Source: Candidatus Omnitrophota bacterium
Lineage (GTDB): Bacteria > Ratteibacteria > UBA8468 > B48-G9 > DSTR01
Length of the DNA stretch: 7,769 nt
Direction: 5' to 3'
Assembly (NCBI GenBank): GCA_023818865.1
Contig: JAMWDF010000114.1
Span: forward strand, 1-7,769
The notes below the pieces were generated by a model, which saw only the letters and a list, made by a program, of their open reading frames with translations, was not told the origin of the DNA and searched no databases. Positions 1-6,170 of this stretch are shown in pieces. The first letter of the stretch is position 1, and each line of letters begins with the position of its first letter. Position numbers and translations under genes: made by a program.

Positions 1-57
1 AATCCCAGAGCCATCACCGCTCAGGATATCATGAAAATCTACCAGGCTGCTTGGTAA
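1..57 (+). CDS. C-terminal end of an upstream gene (5' truncated by window)
   Basis: An open frame enters from the left edge and ends at the TAA at 55-57, giving 18 residues that end in DIMKIYQAAW. The stop is 11 bp before the ATG of the next gene, and that gene's ribosome site overlaps the stop, so the two are very likely co-transcribed. The tail loosely resembles the last helix of URO-D family proteins: the downstream gene has a comparable T..(D/E)(N/I)I..(I/M)YQA pattern near its own C-terminus. This would fit a tandem paralogue, but 18 residues are too few to name a family. Reading this stretch as coding rests on frame continuity and gene spacing only. Confidence 0.6.
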   Translation, partial: NPRAITAQDIMKIYQAAW

Positions 58-62
58 GGAAG
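56..62 (+). promoter_or_regulatory. Shine-Dalgarno deciding the start of the URO-D-family gene
   Basis: AAGGAAG overlaps the TAA stop of the upstream gene and lies about 6-8 bases before the ATG at 69. It favours the ATG at 69 over an in-frame TTG at 51, which lies inside the upstream gene and upstream of this site. The arrangement suggests translational coupling. Confidence 0.7.
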
Positions 63-68
63 ACTACC

Positions 69-1271
69 ATGAGTTTTTTTCTTCAAGAAAAAGTTGACTG
101 GAAGAAGCATAACGAAGAAGTGGCTTTTGTTTGGGAGGCTTACCACCAGGGTCAGCCTTACCGGGTACCCATCACTGTCAGTGGAAGCATCCGCAACCTT
201 TTTGCTAATCCAGTCCTCAACACCACCGGGTACACTTTTCAGGATTTTTTTACCAATCCGGAAGCTCAGATCACCTGTCAGTTAGTTTACCAGAAATGGG
301 TCCGATATAATTTGCTCTGCGATCAAATGATGGGCCCACCGGAAAATGGCTGGCAGCTTTCTGTGGACTTTCAGAATTCTTACGAGGCTGGCTGGATGGG
401 TTGCCCACTTCGCTTTTGGGGTGATCAGGTTCCTGATACTGAGCCCATCCTGGCAGAGAAAAAAGAGAAGCTTTACGAGCTGACAGCGCCTGATCCATTG
501 AGAGGTAATCTCCTTGGCCAGGCGATGGAATTCTTTGAATATATGCACCATCGCTGTGCTGGTATAGAGTTTGAAGGTAAACCAGTTTTACCACCACTAA
601 CTATCCCCGGAGAAGGGACAGATGGTCCTTTTGACCTGGCTTACAAACTGAGGGGTGCGGCTAATCTCTGCCTGGACATGTTGACGGACGAAACATACTT
701 TCACGATTTAATGGAGTTTGTCACCACCAATATCATTCGGCGGATGAAGGCGATTAGGCAATGGCGCTGGGAGAGAAATCCTGAATCTCCTGACGCTGGC
801 CAGTTCAAAAGGTCGGGTTTTGGCTTTGCGGATGATGCAGTGGCCCTTCTTTCGCTGAACCAGTATCGGGAATTTGTTTTCCCTTATCACAAGAGGTTGG
901 TGGAAGAGTTTTCTGATGGTGGACCGATTTCCATTCATCTGTGCGGCAATGCCAGCCATCTTTTCCTATTTTTAAAGGACAACCTGAGAGTTATGGATTT
1001 TGACACTGGATTCCCTATTGATTTTGGGAGGCTGAGGAAAACATTGGGGCCGGAGGTCCAGATCAGAGGGGGACCAACGGTGATGCTTCTAAAAAACGGC
1101 TCCCCAGACGAAATCTGGCAGGAGGTAGAACATATCTGTCAGTCAGGGATTATGGAGGGTGGCCGGTTCATTCTCCGGGAAGCCAACAATCTGGCTCCTT
1201 GTACCCCGATAGAAAACATCGTAGCGATGTACCAGGCAGGTAAGAAATTCGGCCGATACCAGCGGTATTAA
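69..1271 (+). CDS. URO-D superfamily protein, probable zinc-dependent (corrinoid) methyltransferase-like
   Basis: The protein has 400 residues, starting at the ATG at 69. It matches the uroporphyrinogen decarboxylase (HemE/MtaA/CmuA) fold: a GPFDLAYKLRG segment at about residues 186-196, a conserved D255-D256 followed by the (F)xxPYxKR(L) helix, and a final TPIENI..MYQAG helix. Residues H290-L-C292-G and C378 give a His-X-Cys...Cys pattern with 85 residues between the cysteines. This is the layout of zinc ligands in the methylcobamide:CoM methyltransferases MtaA and MtbA, where zinc activates the methyl-accepting thiol. I see no N-terminal Arg pair of the kind HemE uses to hold porphyrin carboxylates, and the protein is longer than typical HemE. 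A cytoplasmic methyl-transfer role is therefore more likely than haem synthesis. No corrinoid protein or reactivase is visible, so the substrate is unknown. The gene follows the truncated upstream gene by 11 bp. Family assignment is firm; function is inferred. Confidence 0.88.
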   Translation: MSFFLQEKVDWKKHNEEVAFVWEAYHQGQPYRVPITVSGSIRNLFANPVLNTTGYTFQDFFTNPEAQITCQLVYQKWVRYNLLCDQMMGPPENGWQLSVDFQNSYEAGWMGCPLRFWGDQVPDTEPILAEKKEKLYELTAPDPLRGNLLGQAMEFFEYMHHRCAGIEFEGKPVLPPLTIPGEGTDGPFDLAYKLRGAANLCLDMLTDETYFHDLMEFVTTNIIRRMKAIRQWRWERNPESPDAGQFKRSGFGFADDAVALLSLNQYREFVFPYHKRLVEEFSDGGPISIHLCGNASHLFLFLKDNLRVMDFDTGFPIDFGRLRKTLGPEVQIRGGPTVMLLKNGSPDEIWQEVEHICQSGIMEGGRFILREANNLAPCTPIENIVAMYQAGKKFGRYQRY

Positions 1272-1338
1272 AAGGTGGTTAAAGCCTTGGCACGCTGTGA
1301 AGACCTCTCTTCCTTGTCCTCCATCCTCCAATTATTTG
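1272..1338. other. Convergent intergenic gap, no convincing terminator
   Basis: These 67 bp separate two tail-to-tail genes. The only structures seen are a 5 bp stem with a 4-base loop (GAAGA/TCTTC, 1299-1312) and a 4 bp AAGG/CCTT pairing (1272-1288). Neither is GC-rich or followed by a T run, so no intrinsic terminator can be supported for either gene. Confidence 0.5.
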
Positions 1339-4134
1339 TCAAGGAATGGTTATCTTGACTTCCAGATGAATCCTTTGAACTCCCCGACTTCCGCCGCCAG
1401 CGTAAGGATTGATTTGGTAAGTGGCTTGCAGAAAAGCCTCACCATCCTGGGTTTCCCACCGGAAACCGGTTAGCGGGGAGAATCCACCTTGGCCGGTCGC
1501 CCCAGAAAGAGCAAAGATGGCAAAATCTTCAATACTCACCCTGGAAGCATTCCCTGGGAGGCTTGAGCCGGCTGGGGCGGGTAATGGTATGAGTTGTCCG
1601 TAGTCTTCCCGGAGCTGAGCTGCTACCACCTTTTCTCCTTCTTGTATGACAATTTTTCTACCAGCGCCAACCTGGTTAACCCGGAAGCATACTTTCTGCT
1701 GAACCGGCTTAGTCTCGTTATTGCTGTGTTCCCACTGAAGGATTACTCCTTCCGGAGAAACCCGCACTCCCAGGACAATCCTTGGGCCGAAGGTAATAAT
1801 GGCTGAACCGGCAGTTCTGGTTTCATTGACCTTGATTTCCGGTGCCGGCAGGGATGGATACCCAACCAGGCGGTCAATAATCACCACTTCTTTGTTGTTT
1901 CGCTGGCTACTAATCCTAAGAAGACCAGTTTCCTCAGGATTGAGTGTTACCACATAGTTCCCGTATTCAAGCCTGGTGACCTGAGAGCCGGTTGCTCTTT
2001 CCGCTTTGAGCCGGGTGAAAGAGGCTAAAATTTCAGAAAGTTTCTCTGCCGGCAATTCAAAGATGACTGGCAACTGTTTTACCAGAACTGAGCCATCAGT
2101 TTCCCCAAGCAGAGGCTGACCATAAATATCCTTTCCTGGGTACTGGTGGAAGGGAAACCCGGAAAGTCTCCATCGGCAATCAAAATCACGGGAATTAATA
2201 TCAGTGCCTTCTGCTGTCGTCAAAATCACCACGGCCGATTTCTCATCACGGAAGGGGTAAACAAAAAGGGGTTCAGTTGCCGTGGAATAGCCTTTAAGAC
2301 TGAGGGGCTCGGAAAAGTCTCTCACCGGCCGCTTGCCTGAAAGCCAGTACTTCTGCATAGCCATAGCCTGAAGTCCTAAGGTAGGGGAGTTGTCGTATTC
2401 CAACCCGGTCTTGCCTGCTTGGGGGACGTAAACTGCCTGACCTAAGGTTCGCAAGTCATAGTAGCCAAACCTAATTAAAGGACCATGTTTAAGGTCCTCA
2501 GTTCCATAAGGGCGGCTCAACCAGGCACCCATCATCAATTGCCAGGCAAAAAGTCCTGGGGGTGCTCCTCCGGCTGCCTGGTCAAGAACCAAAGAAGTTT
2601 TCCTCAAAACACTTTTCTGTCCCACCCCGATGGTGTAGAAATATTCTGGGAAACATTTTTTTTCTTTTAAGATGGTTATTGTCTGGGCTGTCCAGCCAGG
2701 ACGAAGGTTGGTGTTCTGGCTGACGAAATCAAGATACTCAGGACCGACCAGGTCTATGAATTTCGCCCACCATTCCGGTCGGGTGGCGTTGATACCGGAA
2801 GTAATTTTAAGATGACAGTCTCTGGCTGCTTGCCGGACCGTATCCATGGCTGCCCGGTAAATCCGGGCCAGCTGTTCAACCGGATAGGCGGTGTGGATTT
2901 CGTCCTCAAAATGAATTACCGGTATTTTCCCCTGGTAATGCCGGACAAAGGCATCAACATAAGCGCAGTAAGCCTTTGTAAAGCCTGCCTCATCCACAAT
3001 CTTGTTACCGTCCATATACTTGGTTTTCACCCAGGCAGGTGGGAACTTCAATCCCAGAAAGCCAATCACTTCTACTCCCTCCTTTCTCACTGCTTCCACC
3101 ACTTGATCATGCCAGAGGAATTTTCCTTCTTCAGGGTTGACCAGGGCCCACCGGCCGACCAGGCCCCCGCAGGAAAGAGTGGTACCGTTCTTCATTCCCA
3201 GTTTCCGCATGAACCGGCCGGTAAAATCGGCTGAAGCATAGTTAATGGCCGCATCTCCTCCATAGAGGGGAAAACTGTCCTGGTGAATCCGGGGAAGGAA
3301 AGAAATTAGGGCATCGCCTAACACCGGGGAACCTTCTACCTCACAAGCTAACCGGTACCCATTCCACGGCAGATCACTAACCGGTACTCGGTGCTTCACA
3401 GTTTTTTCTGCCGGGAAGACTTCTTCCACTGTTCCCTGTTTAACCAGCTGTTCCAGAAAGTTGTAAACAGACCAGTGAACCTTTGTTTTCTTTTCTGGCC
3501 CGTGGTTAGCAATCAATAGTTCCACGATTCTTTCTTCGCCATCGGTGTAAATACCTGTTTCTTCAGGGATGAAAAAACCGGCTTCAATATCAGCGGCTGG
3601 AATCATTTTCTCGGGAAGTTCAGTGCCCGGTGTCAAACTGACGGCATCAAGAAATAGACCCTCTCCCGGTCCAGTAGAAACAGAGATTTCTACATGGAAA
3701 TGAGGCCGAAGGGCTTCCTTGATCGAAAATGACCAACCCAGACGATGGATTCCTTCCCCTTCAGGCACTGGAAATTTCTTTCTGTATTCGTTTTTTCCCT
3801 TATCTTTATAGTGGTTAAGATTGGTCAGCAAAACTGTCACTACAAAGGGTTCTTTTTCAAACCCTGGCGCTCTTTTTACCCAGACGCCCAGGGCGTAATT
3901 TCCCTCCTCCAACCAATAACAACGGCTGGCCACGGTCTGTTGGAGTTTCACCATCCCGTTTGACCAGGCCGAACGCCGATTAGGACCGTAATTTCCTAGG
4001 ATAGTTCCCCAAAAACAATTACCATAACCTGTCTCCAATCCGCCGTCCCAGAGGATGTTTCTCATCGGTCCGGCTGAAGCGAGCATACCTAAAGTGCCTG
4101 ACAACAATACAGCCAGAGTTGTTTTTCTGTCCAT
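1339..4134 (-). CDS. Secreted multidomain glycoside-hydrolase-like protein (clan GH-A type barrel)
   Basis: The product has 931 residues. Residues 1-21 form a signal peptide: charged DRK, a hydrophobic core, then A-S-A before the probable cleavage site at 21/22; no lipobox Cys is seen. Residues about 26-170 look like a carbohydrate-binding jelly roll, opening with NILWDGGLE and closing with LFLDAVSLTPG. Residues about 175-285 look like an Ig-like spacer. A TIM barrel follows (about 290-600): the strand IPVIHFEDE ends in E410-D411-E412, where GH-A enzymes carry the acid/base Glu, and a later strand contains FAWQLMMGAW, a typical barrel-end Trp. The last 300 or so residues are beta-rich. At the expected nucleophile strand I read YFYTIGVG (residues 498-505), with Ile502 where TExG enzymes have Glu; E497 is the nearest acid. 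The exact GH family is not recognised. The start has only a weak AGAG-like ribosome site, but the signal peptide supports it. The gene is divergent from the 4309 operon, so a shared glycan substrate is likely by inference. Confidence 0.75.
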   Translation of the reverse strand: MDRKTTLAVLLSGTLGMLASAGPMRNILWDGGLETGYGNCFWGTILGNYGPNRRSAWSNGMVKLQQTVASRCYWLEEGNYALGVWVKRAPGFEKEPFVVTVLLTNLNHYKDKGKNEYRKKFPVPEGEGIHRLGWSFSIKEALRPHFHVEISVSTGPGEGLFLDAVSLTPGTELPEKMIPAADIEAGFFIPEETGIYTDGEERIVELLIANHGPEKKTKVHWSVYNFLEQLVKQGTVEEVFPAEKTVKHRVPVSDLPWNGYRLACEVEGSPVLGDALISFLPRIHQDSFPLYGGDAAINYASADFTGRFMRKLGMKNGTTLSCGGLVGRWALVNPEEGKFLWHDQVVEAVRKEGVEVIGFLGLKFPPAWVKTKYMDGNKIVDEAGFTKAYCAYVDAFVRHYQGKIPVIHFEDEIHTAYPVEQLARIYRAAMDTVRQAARDCHLKITSGINATRPEWWAKFIDLVGPEYLDFVSQNTNLRPGWTAQTITILKEKKCFPEYFYTIGVGQKSVLRKTSLVLDQAAGGAPPGLFAWQLMMGAWLSRPYGTEDLKHGPLIRFGYYDLRTLGQAVYVPQAGKTGLEYDNSPTLGLQAMAMQKYWLSGKRPVRDFSEPLSLKGYSTATEPLFVYPFRDEKSAVVILTTAEGTDINSRDFDCRWRLSGFPFHQYPGKDIYGQPLLGETDGSVLVKQLPVIFELPAEKLSEILASFTRLKAERATGSQVTRLEYGNYVVTLNPEETGLLRISSQRNNKEVVIIDRLVGYPSLPAPEIKVNETRTAGSAIITFGPRIVLGVRVSPEGVILQWEHSNNETKPVQQKVCFRVNQVGAGRKIVIQEGEKVVAAQLREDYGQLIPLPAPAGSSLPGNASRVSIEDFAIFALSGATGQGGFSPLTGFRWETQDGEAFLQATYQINPYAGGGSRGVQRIHLEVKITIP

Positions 4135-4157
4135 ATTTGTCTCTGTTTTCTCAACCT

Positions 4158-4186
4158 ATTATACCAAATAGCCCCCCTTCCAAGAA
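4158..4186 (-). promoter_or_regulatory. Candidate sigma70 promoter for the secreted hydrolase
   Basis: On the - strand a perfect TATAAT lies at 4163-4158, 23 bases before the ATG. The -35 is poor: TTCTTG (4186-4181) at the ideal 17 bp spacing, or the better TTGGAA (4183-4178) at a too-short 14 bp. A run of six G lies in the spacer. The predicted transcript would begin near 4151, leaving a leader of only about 17 bases with a weak ribosome site. A good -10 with a poor -35 suggests a need for an activator (inference). Confidence 0.5.
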
Positions 4187-4216
4187 ATAACACAGAAAAG
4201 TTGTTTCTCTTCATGA

Positions 4217-4225
4217 TGCTATAAA
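4217..4225 (+). promoter_or_regulatory. Candidate extended -10 promoter for the rightward operon
   Basis: TGC followed by TATAAA (4220-4225) makes an extended -10 element (TGn plus a 5/6 match). No good -35 stands at 16-18 bp; TTGTTT at 4201 is too close at 13 bp, but extended -10 promoters can work without one. Transcription from here would start near 4232 and give a leader of about 77 bases that contains the orphan ribosome site at 4244 and the GTAAC repeat. Confidence 0.35.
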
Positions 4226-4243
4226 GGCGCACTCTCAGTTAGC

Positions 4244-4282
4244 AGGAGGGCAAGATTGTCGGTAGCCTGTAACTTGTGGTAA
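4244..4282 (+). other. Orphan strong Shine-Dalgarno with an 8-codon TTG reading frame
   Basis: AGGAGGG at 4244-4250 is the best ribosome site in this intergenic region, yet no long gene follows it. Five bases later a TTG at 4256 opens an 8-codon frame (MSVACNLW) that stops at TAA 4280-4282. That stop is 26 bases before the ATG of the alpha/beta hydrolase, and the frame differs from it. It could be a leader peptide, or simply a purine-rich coincidence. It is only transcribed if the upstream promoter at 4217 is used. Confidence 0.2.
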
Positions 4283-4285
4283 CAT
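4256..4285 (+). promoter_or_regulatory. Alternative sigma70-like promoter for the rightward operon
   Basis: TTGTCG (4256-4261) and TAACAT (4280-4285) are separated by 18 bp, each matching the sigma70 consensus at 4 of 6 positions. Transcription would start near 4292, giving a leader of about 17 bases without a ribosome site. It competes with the extended -10 candidate at 4217; sequence alone does not choose between them. Confidence 0.3.
4269..4283 (+). repeat. GTAAC direct repeat at one-helical-turn spacing
   Basis: GTAAC occurs at 4269-4273 and again at 4279-4283, exactly 10 bp apart, inside the spacer and -10 of a candidate promoter. A regulator binding one face of the helix could use such a pair. 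The units are short, so chance is a real alternative. Confidence 0.25.
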
Positions 4286-4293
4286 AGCGAATT

Positions 4294-4302
4294 GAACAGT
4301 TC
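4294..4302. repeat. Small palindrome GAAC-A-GTTC before the operon start
   Basis: A 4+4 bp dyad around a central A lies 6 bases before the ATG at 4309 and close to one predicted transcription start. It overlaps a second weak pairing, AGTT/AACT (4298-4308). It may be an operator or may limit ribosome access; the arms are too short to be sure. Confidence 0.15.
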
Positions 4303-4308
4303 TTAACT

Positions 4309-5226
4309 ATGAGCCAGTTACTCCAGAATCTAACGGTTGATTCTCGGTTAGCTCAGGAACAGGTAGATATAACCCTGAGGTATTTAGCTGAATTATTTTC
4401 GGGTGAAACTCCCCTTCATCTGATCCGAACTAAGCAGAAAAATGGAGTTTATTCAGTAGAGGCTGGTAATGAGGAAACGCCGGTTATCTCCTTTTTTTTC
4501 AAGCAAAAGAGAAAATCTCCAGTCTTACTTTTCCCTGGCGCAGGTGCTACCAGGCGGAGCAAGAATCTTCTGGTGAAGAAATTTTCTTTTCTGATGGAGC
4601 AAGGTCATCCGCTGGTCCTGCCTCAGACGGACAATCCTTTTCCCAAGTCAGACCGGGAGTTCTTCTTGCAGATTAAGCAGCAAGTAGCGCTGATGGGTGG
4701 GGCAATGGCTTTTTGGGAAGAATTTGCTGGGACTTGCAACCAGGAATTTTTTCTTATTGCTGTGAGTGCCGGCGCTTTTCCTGGCATCATTCTGGCTACC
4801 TTAAAAAGGCGGATCAGAAAGATTCTCTTGTTGGTTAGCGGCGGTGACTGCGAAGGCCTAACCTGGAGAGGGTTACTCCGGTTCATCCTGAGAAAGGATT
4901 GCCCAAGAAAGGCGTGCCGGAACATGCATGCTACCTATCGCTGGATTTTGAAAAACTCCTTATATTCTCAGATTCCCCTTCTGCCCCGATATTGCTTCAT
5001 TTACGACCCGCTAACCTTAGCTCCCTGGGTGGTTGACCGGGAGATTCTGATGATCAACGGGCTGTTTGACTTGGTTGTCCCTTTTTCTTGCGCTTTCCGG
5101 CTAAGGCACAGGTTGGCTCATCCTCCGCTTCTTTGGTATCCGGGAACGCACCTAATGCTGCCCTGGTTTTTACCATTTTTCCGAAAGAGGATACAAACCC
5201 TTTTTGGAGCAGTAAGCAAGAGCTGA
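4309..5226 (+). CDS. Alpha/beta hydrolase-fold protein, possibly ABHD18-like esterase
   Basis: The protein has 305 residues and no signal peptide, so it is probably cytoplasmic. A full Ser-Asp-His triad can be placed. S153 sits in the nucleophile elbow A-V-S-A-G after a hydrophobic strand, with Ala where GxSxG has the first Gly. D254 lies in NGLFDLVVP after the strand EILMI, and H281 is in PGTHLMLP. F75-P-G-A-G-A is the likely oxyanion-hole loop. The stretch LVLPQTDNPFP...ALMGGAM recalls the ABHD18 (PF09752) type, but this is a resemblance from memory. Likely chemistry is ester or thioester hydrolysis; the substrate is unknown. The start is the ATG at 4309, because an in-frame TAG at 4285-4287 blocks extension; no Shine-Dalgarno precedes it, which may mean poor or leader-dependent initiation. 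First gene of a three-gene operon, divergent from the secreted hydrolase. Confidence 0.78.
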   Translation: MSQLLQNLTVDSRLAQEQVDITLRYLAELFSGETPLHLIRTKQKNGVYSVEAGNEETPVISFFFKQKRKSPVLLFPGAGATRRSKNLLVKKFSFLMEQGHPLVLPQTDNPFPKSDREFFLQIKQQVALMGGAMAFWEEFAGTCNQEFFLIAVSAGAFPGIILATLKRRIRKILLLVSGGDCEGLTWRGLLRFILRKDCPRKACRNMHATYRWILKNSLYSQIPLLPRYCFIYDPLTLAPWVVDREILMINGLFDLVVPFSCAFRLRHRLAHPPLLWYPGTHLMLPWFLPFFRKRIQTLFGAVSKS

Positions 5227-5244
5227 AATTTAAGTGAGAAAAAC

Positions 5245-5250
5245 AGGAGG
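5245..5250 (+). promoter_or_regulatory. Shine-Dalgarno deciding the start of the mutarotase-like gene
   Basis: AGGAGG stands 4 bases before the ATG at 5255. It rules against the in-frame GTG at 5234, which lies upstream of this site and would add only MRKTGGK, a translation of the ribosome site itself. Confidence 0.85.
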
Positions 5251-5254
5251 CAAA

Positions 5255-6151
5255 ATGGGTCCGAAAGAAGTGGGAGGCTTCAAGATCAAGAGTTTTACCC
5301 TGGGCTCATTGGTGGTGGGTGTGGCGACTGATATTGGGCCGAGAATTCTCTGGCTTTCCTCCAAGGAAAGGCCTGATTTCAACTTGTTTGAAGTTTTGCC
5401 AGAAACCGGAGTTAAAACTCCTGATGGTTTCTGGCACATTTACGGTGGACACCGGTTGTGGACATCCCCAGAAGCCATGCCTCGTTCCTATTCTCTGGAT
5501 GATCAACCTGTAGATATCTCCATCAAGGGAAAAAATGTTGTTATCAGTGGAAAACCGGAACTGGCTAATTCCGTGAGAAAAGCCATCCGGCTGACGCCAA
5601 GGGAAGAAGGAATTCTGGAGGTGGTTCACACTATCACTAACATCAGCCGCTGGCCAATTAGTCTATCGGCCTGGGCCCTTTCTGTGATGAGACCTGATGG
5701 AACAGCCATCATTCCCTGCCGTCCAGCTAAGGTAGATGATACCGGGTTATTACCAGACCGGCACCTCACCCTCTGGCCTTATACCGACTTGAGCGACCGC
5801 CGTTTTCACTTTACCCAGGATTACCTTTTTTTAGCTCAGGACCAGAAAGCCAGTTCTCCAGTGAAAATTGGAACGGCTGCTAGGCCTGACTGGGCTGCTT
5901 ACTGGGTGGCAGGAATGGGTTTTGTTAAAACCTTCCAGAAAAAAAATGGCGACTACCCGGACTATGGTTGTACTGTGGAGGTATACACTAATTCCCAGTT
6001 TCTGGAACTGGAGACTCTTAGTCCGCTACAAGTTGTGGAGCCAGGTAATTTCATAGTCCACACAGAATTCTGGAGGGTTAAGAAAGTCAAAGGGGAGGGA
6101 AAATCCTTAGAGAAACTGGCCAGAGAGATAGAGACAATGGTCGTCCGGTGA
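5255..6151 (+). CDS. Galactose-mutarotase-like protein (DUF4380 type)
   Basis: The protein has 298 residues, is almost entirely beta-strand in pattern and has no signal peptide. The features recall the DUF4380/aldose-1-epimerase-like superfamily: an early strand and loop TDIGPRILWL, then Y63-G-G-H66-R-L-W69 followed by SPE, the central TNISRWPISLSAWALSVM strands, and a late LETLSP...EPG...HTEFWRV ending that matches the mutarotase 'L(E)xLSP...pGxxxxxxExW' layout. Such proteins bind a sugar ring in a beta-sandwich cleft; classical members interconvert anomers using His and Glu. H66 and the Glu residues of the C-terminal strands are candidates, but I cannot confirm a catalytic pair. It lies 28 bp after the alpha/beta hydrolase and 19 bp before the amidohydrolase, both same-strand, so an operon is near certain. 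A sugar-binding or epimerising step on the locus substrate is the likely role (inference). Confidence 0.72.
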   Translation: MGPKEVGGFKIKSFTLGSLVVGVATDIGPRILWLSSKERPDFNLFEVLPETGVKTPDGFWHIYGGHRLWTSPEAMPRSYSLDDQPVDISIKGKNVVISGKPELANSVRKAIRLTPREEGILEVVHTITNISRWPISLSAWALSVMRPDGTAIIPCRPAKVDDTGLLPDRHLTLWPYTDLSDRRFHFTQDYLFLAQDQKASSPVKIGTAARPDWAAYWVAGMGFVKTFQKKNGDYPDYGCTVEVYTNSQFLELETLSPLQVVEPGNFIVHTEFWRVKKVKGEGKSLEKLAREIETMVVR

Positions 6152-6156
6152 GTTCT

Positions 6157-6164
6157 GGAGGGAG
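6157..6164 (+). promoter_or_regulatory. Shine-Dalgarno deciding the start of the amidohydrolase gene
   Basis: GGAGGGAG begins 5 bases after the stop of the preceding gene. The ATG at 6171 is 8 bases from the end of GGAGGG; an adjacent in-frame TTG at 6168 is also in range but is the weaker codon. The choice changes the protein by one residue. Confidence 0.8.
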
Positions 6165-6170
6165 AAATTG

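Noticed and set aside
51..68. TTG at 51 as the start of the URO-D-family gene
   Set aside because: It lies inside the upstream gene and before the AAGGAAG site; the ATG at 69 is correctly spaced from that site.
271..597. - strand open frames opposite the URO-D-family gene
   Set aside because: No motif and fully antisense to a well-supported family member.
1299..1312. Hairpin GAAGA/TCTTC between convergent genes as a terminator
   Set aside because: Only 5 bp, not GC-rich, and no T run on either strand.
2812..3234. 140-codon + strand open frame opposite the secreted hydrolase
   Set aside because: Its product has no recognisable motif and lies wholly antisense to a convincing gene with signal peptide and barrel motifs; no ribosome site was seen.
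5234..5254. GTG at 5234 as the start of the mutarotase-like gene
   Set aside because: The added residues are encoded by the ribosome site itself; AGGAGG is placed for the ATG at 5255.
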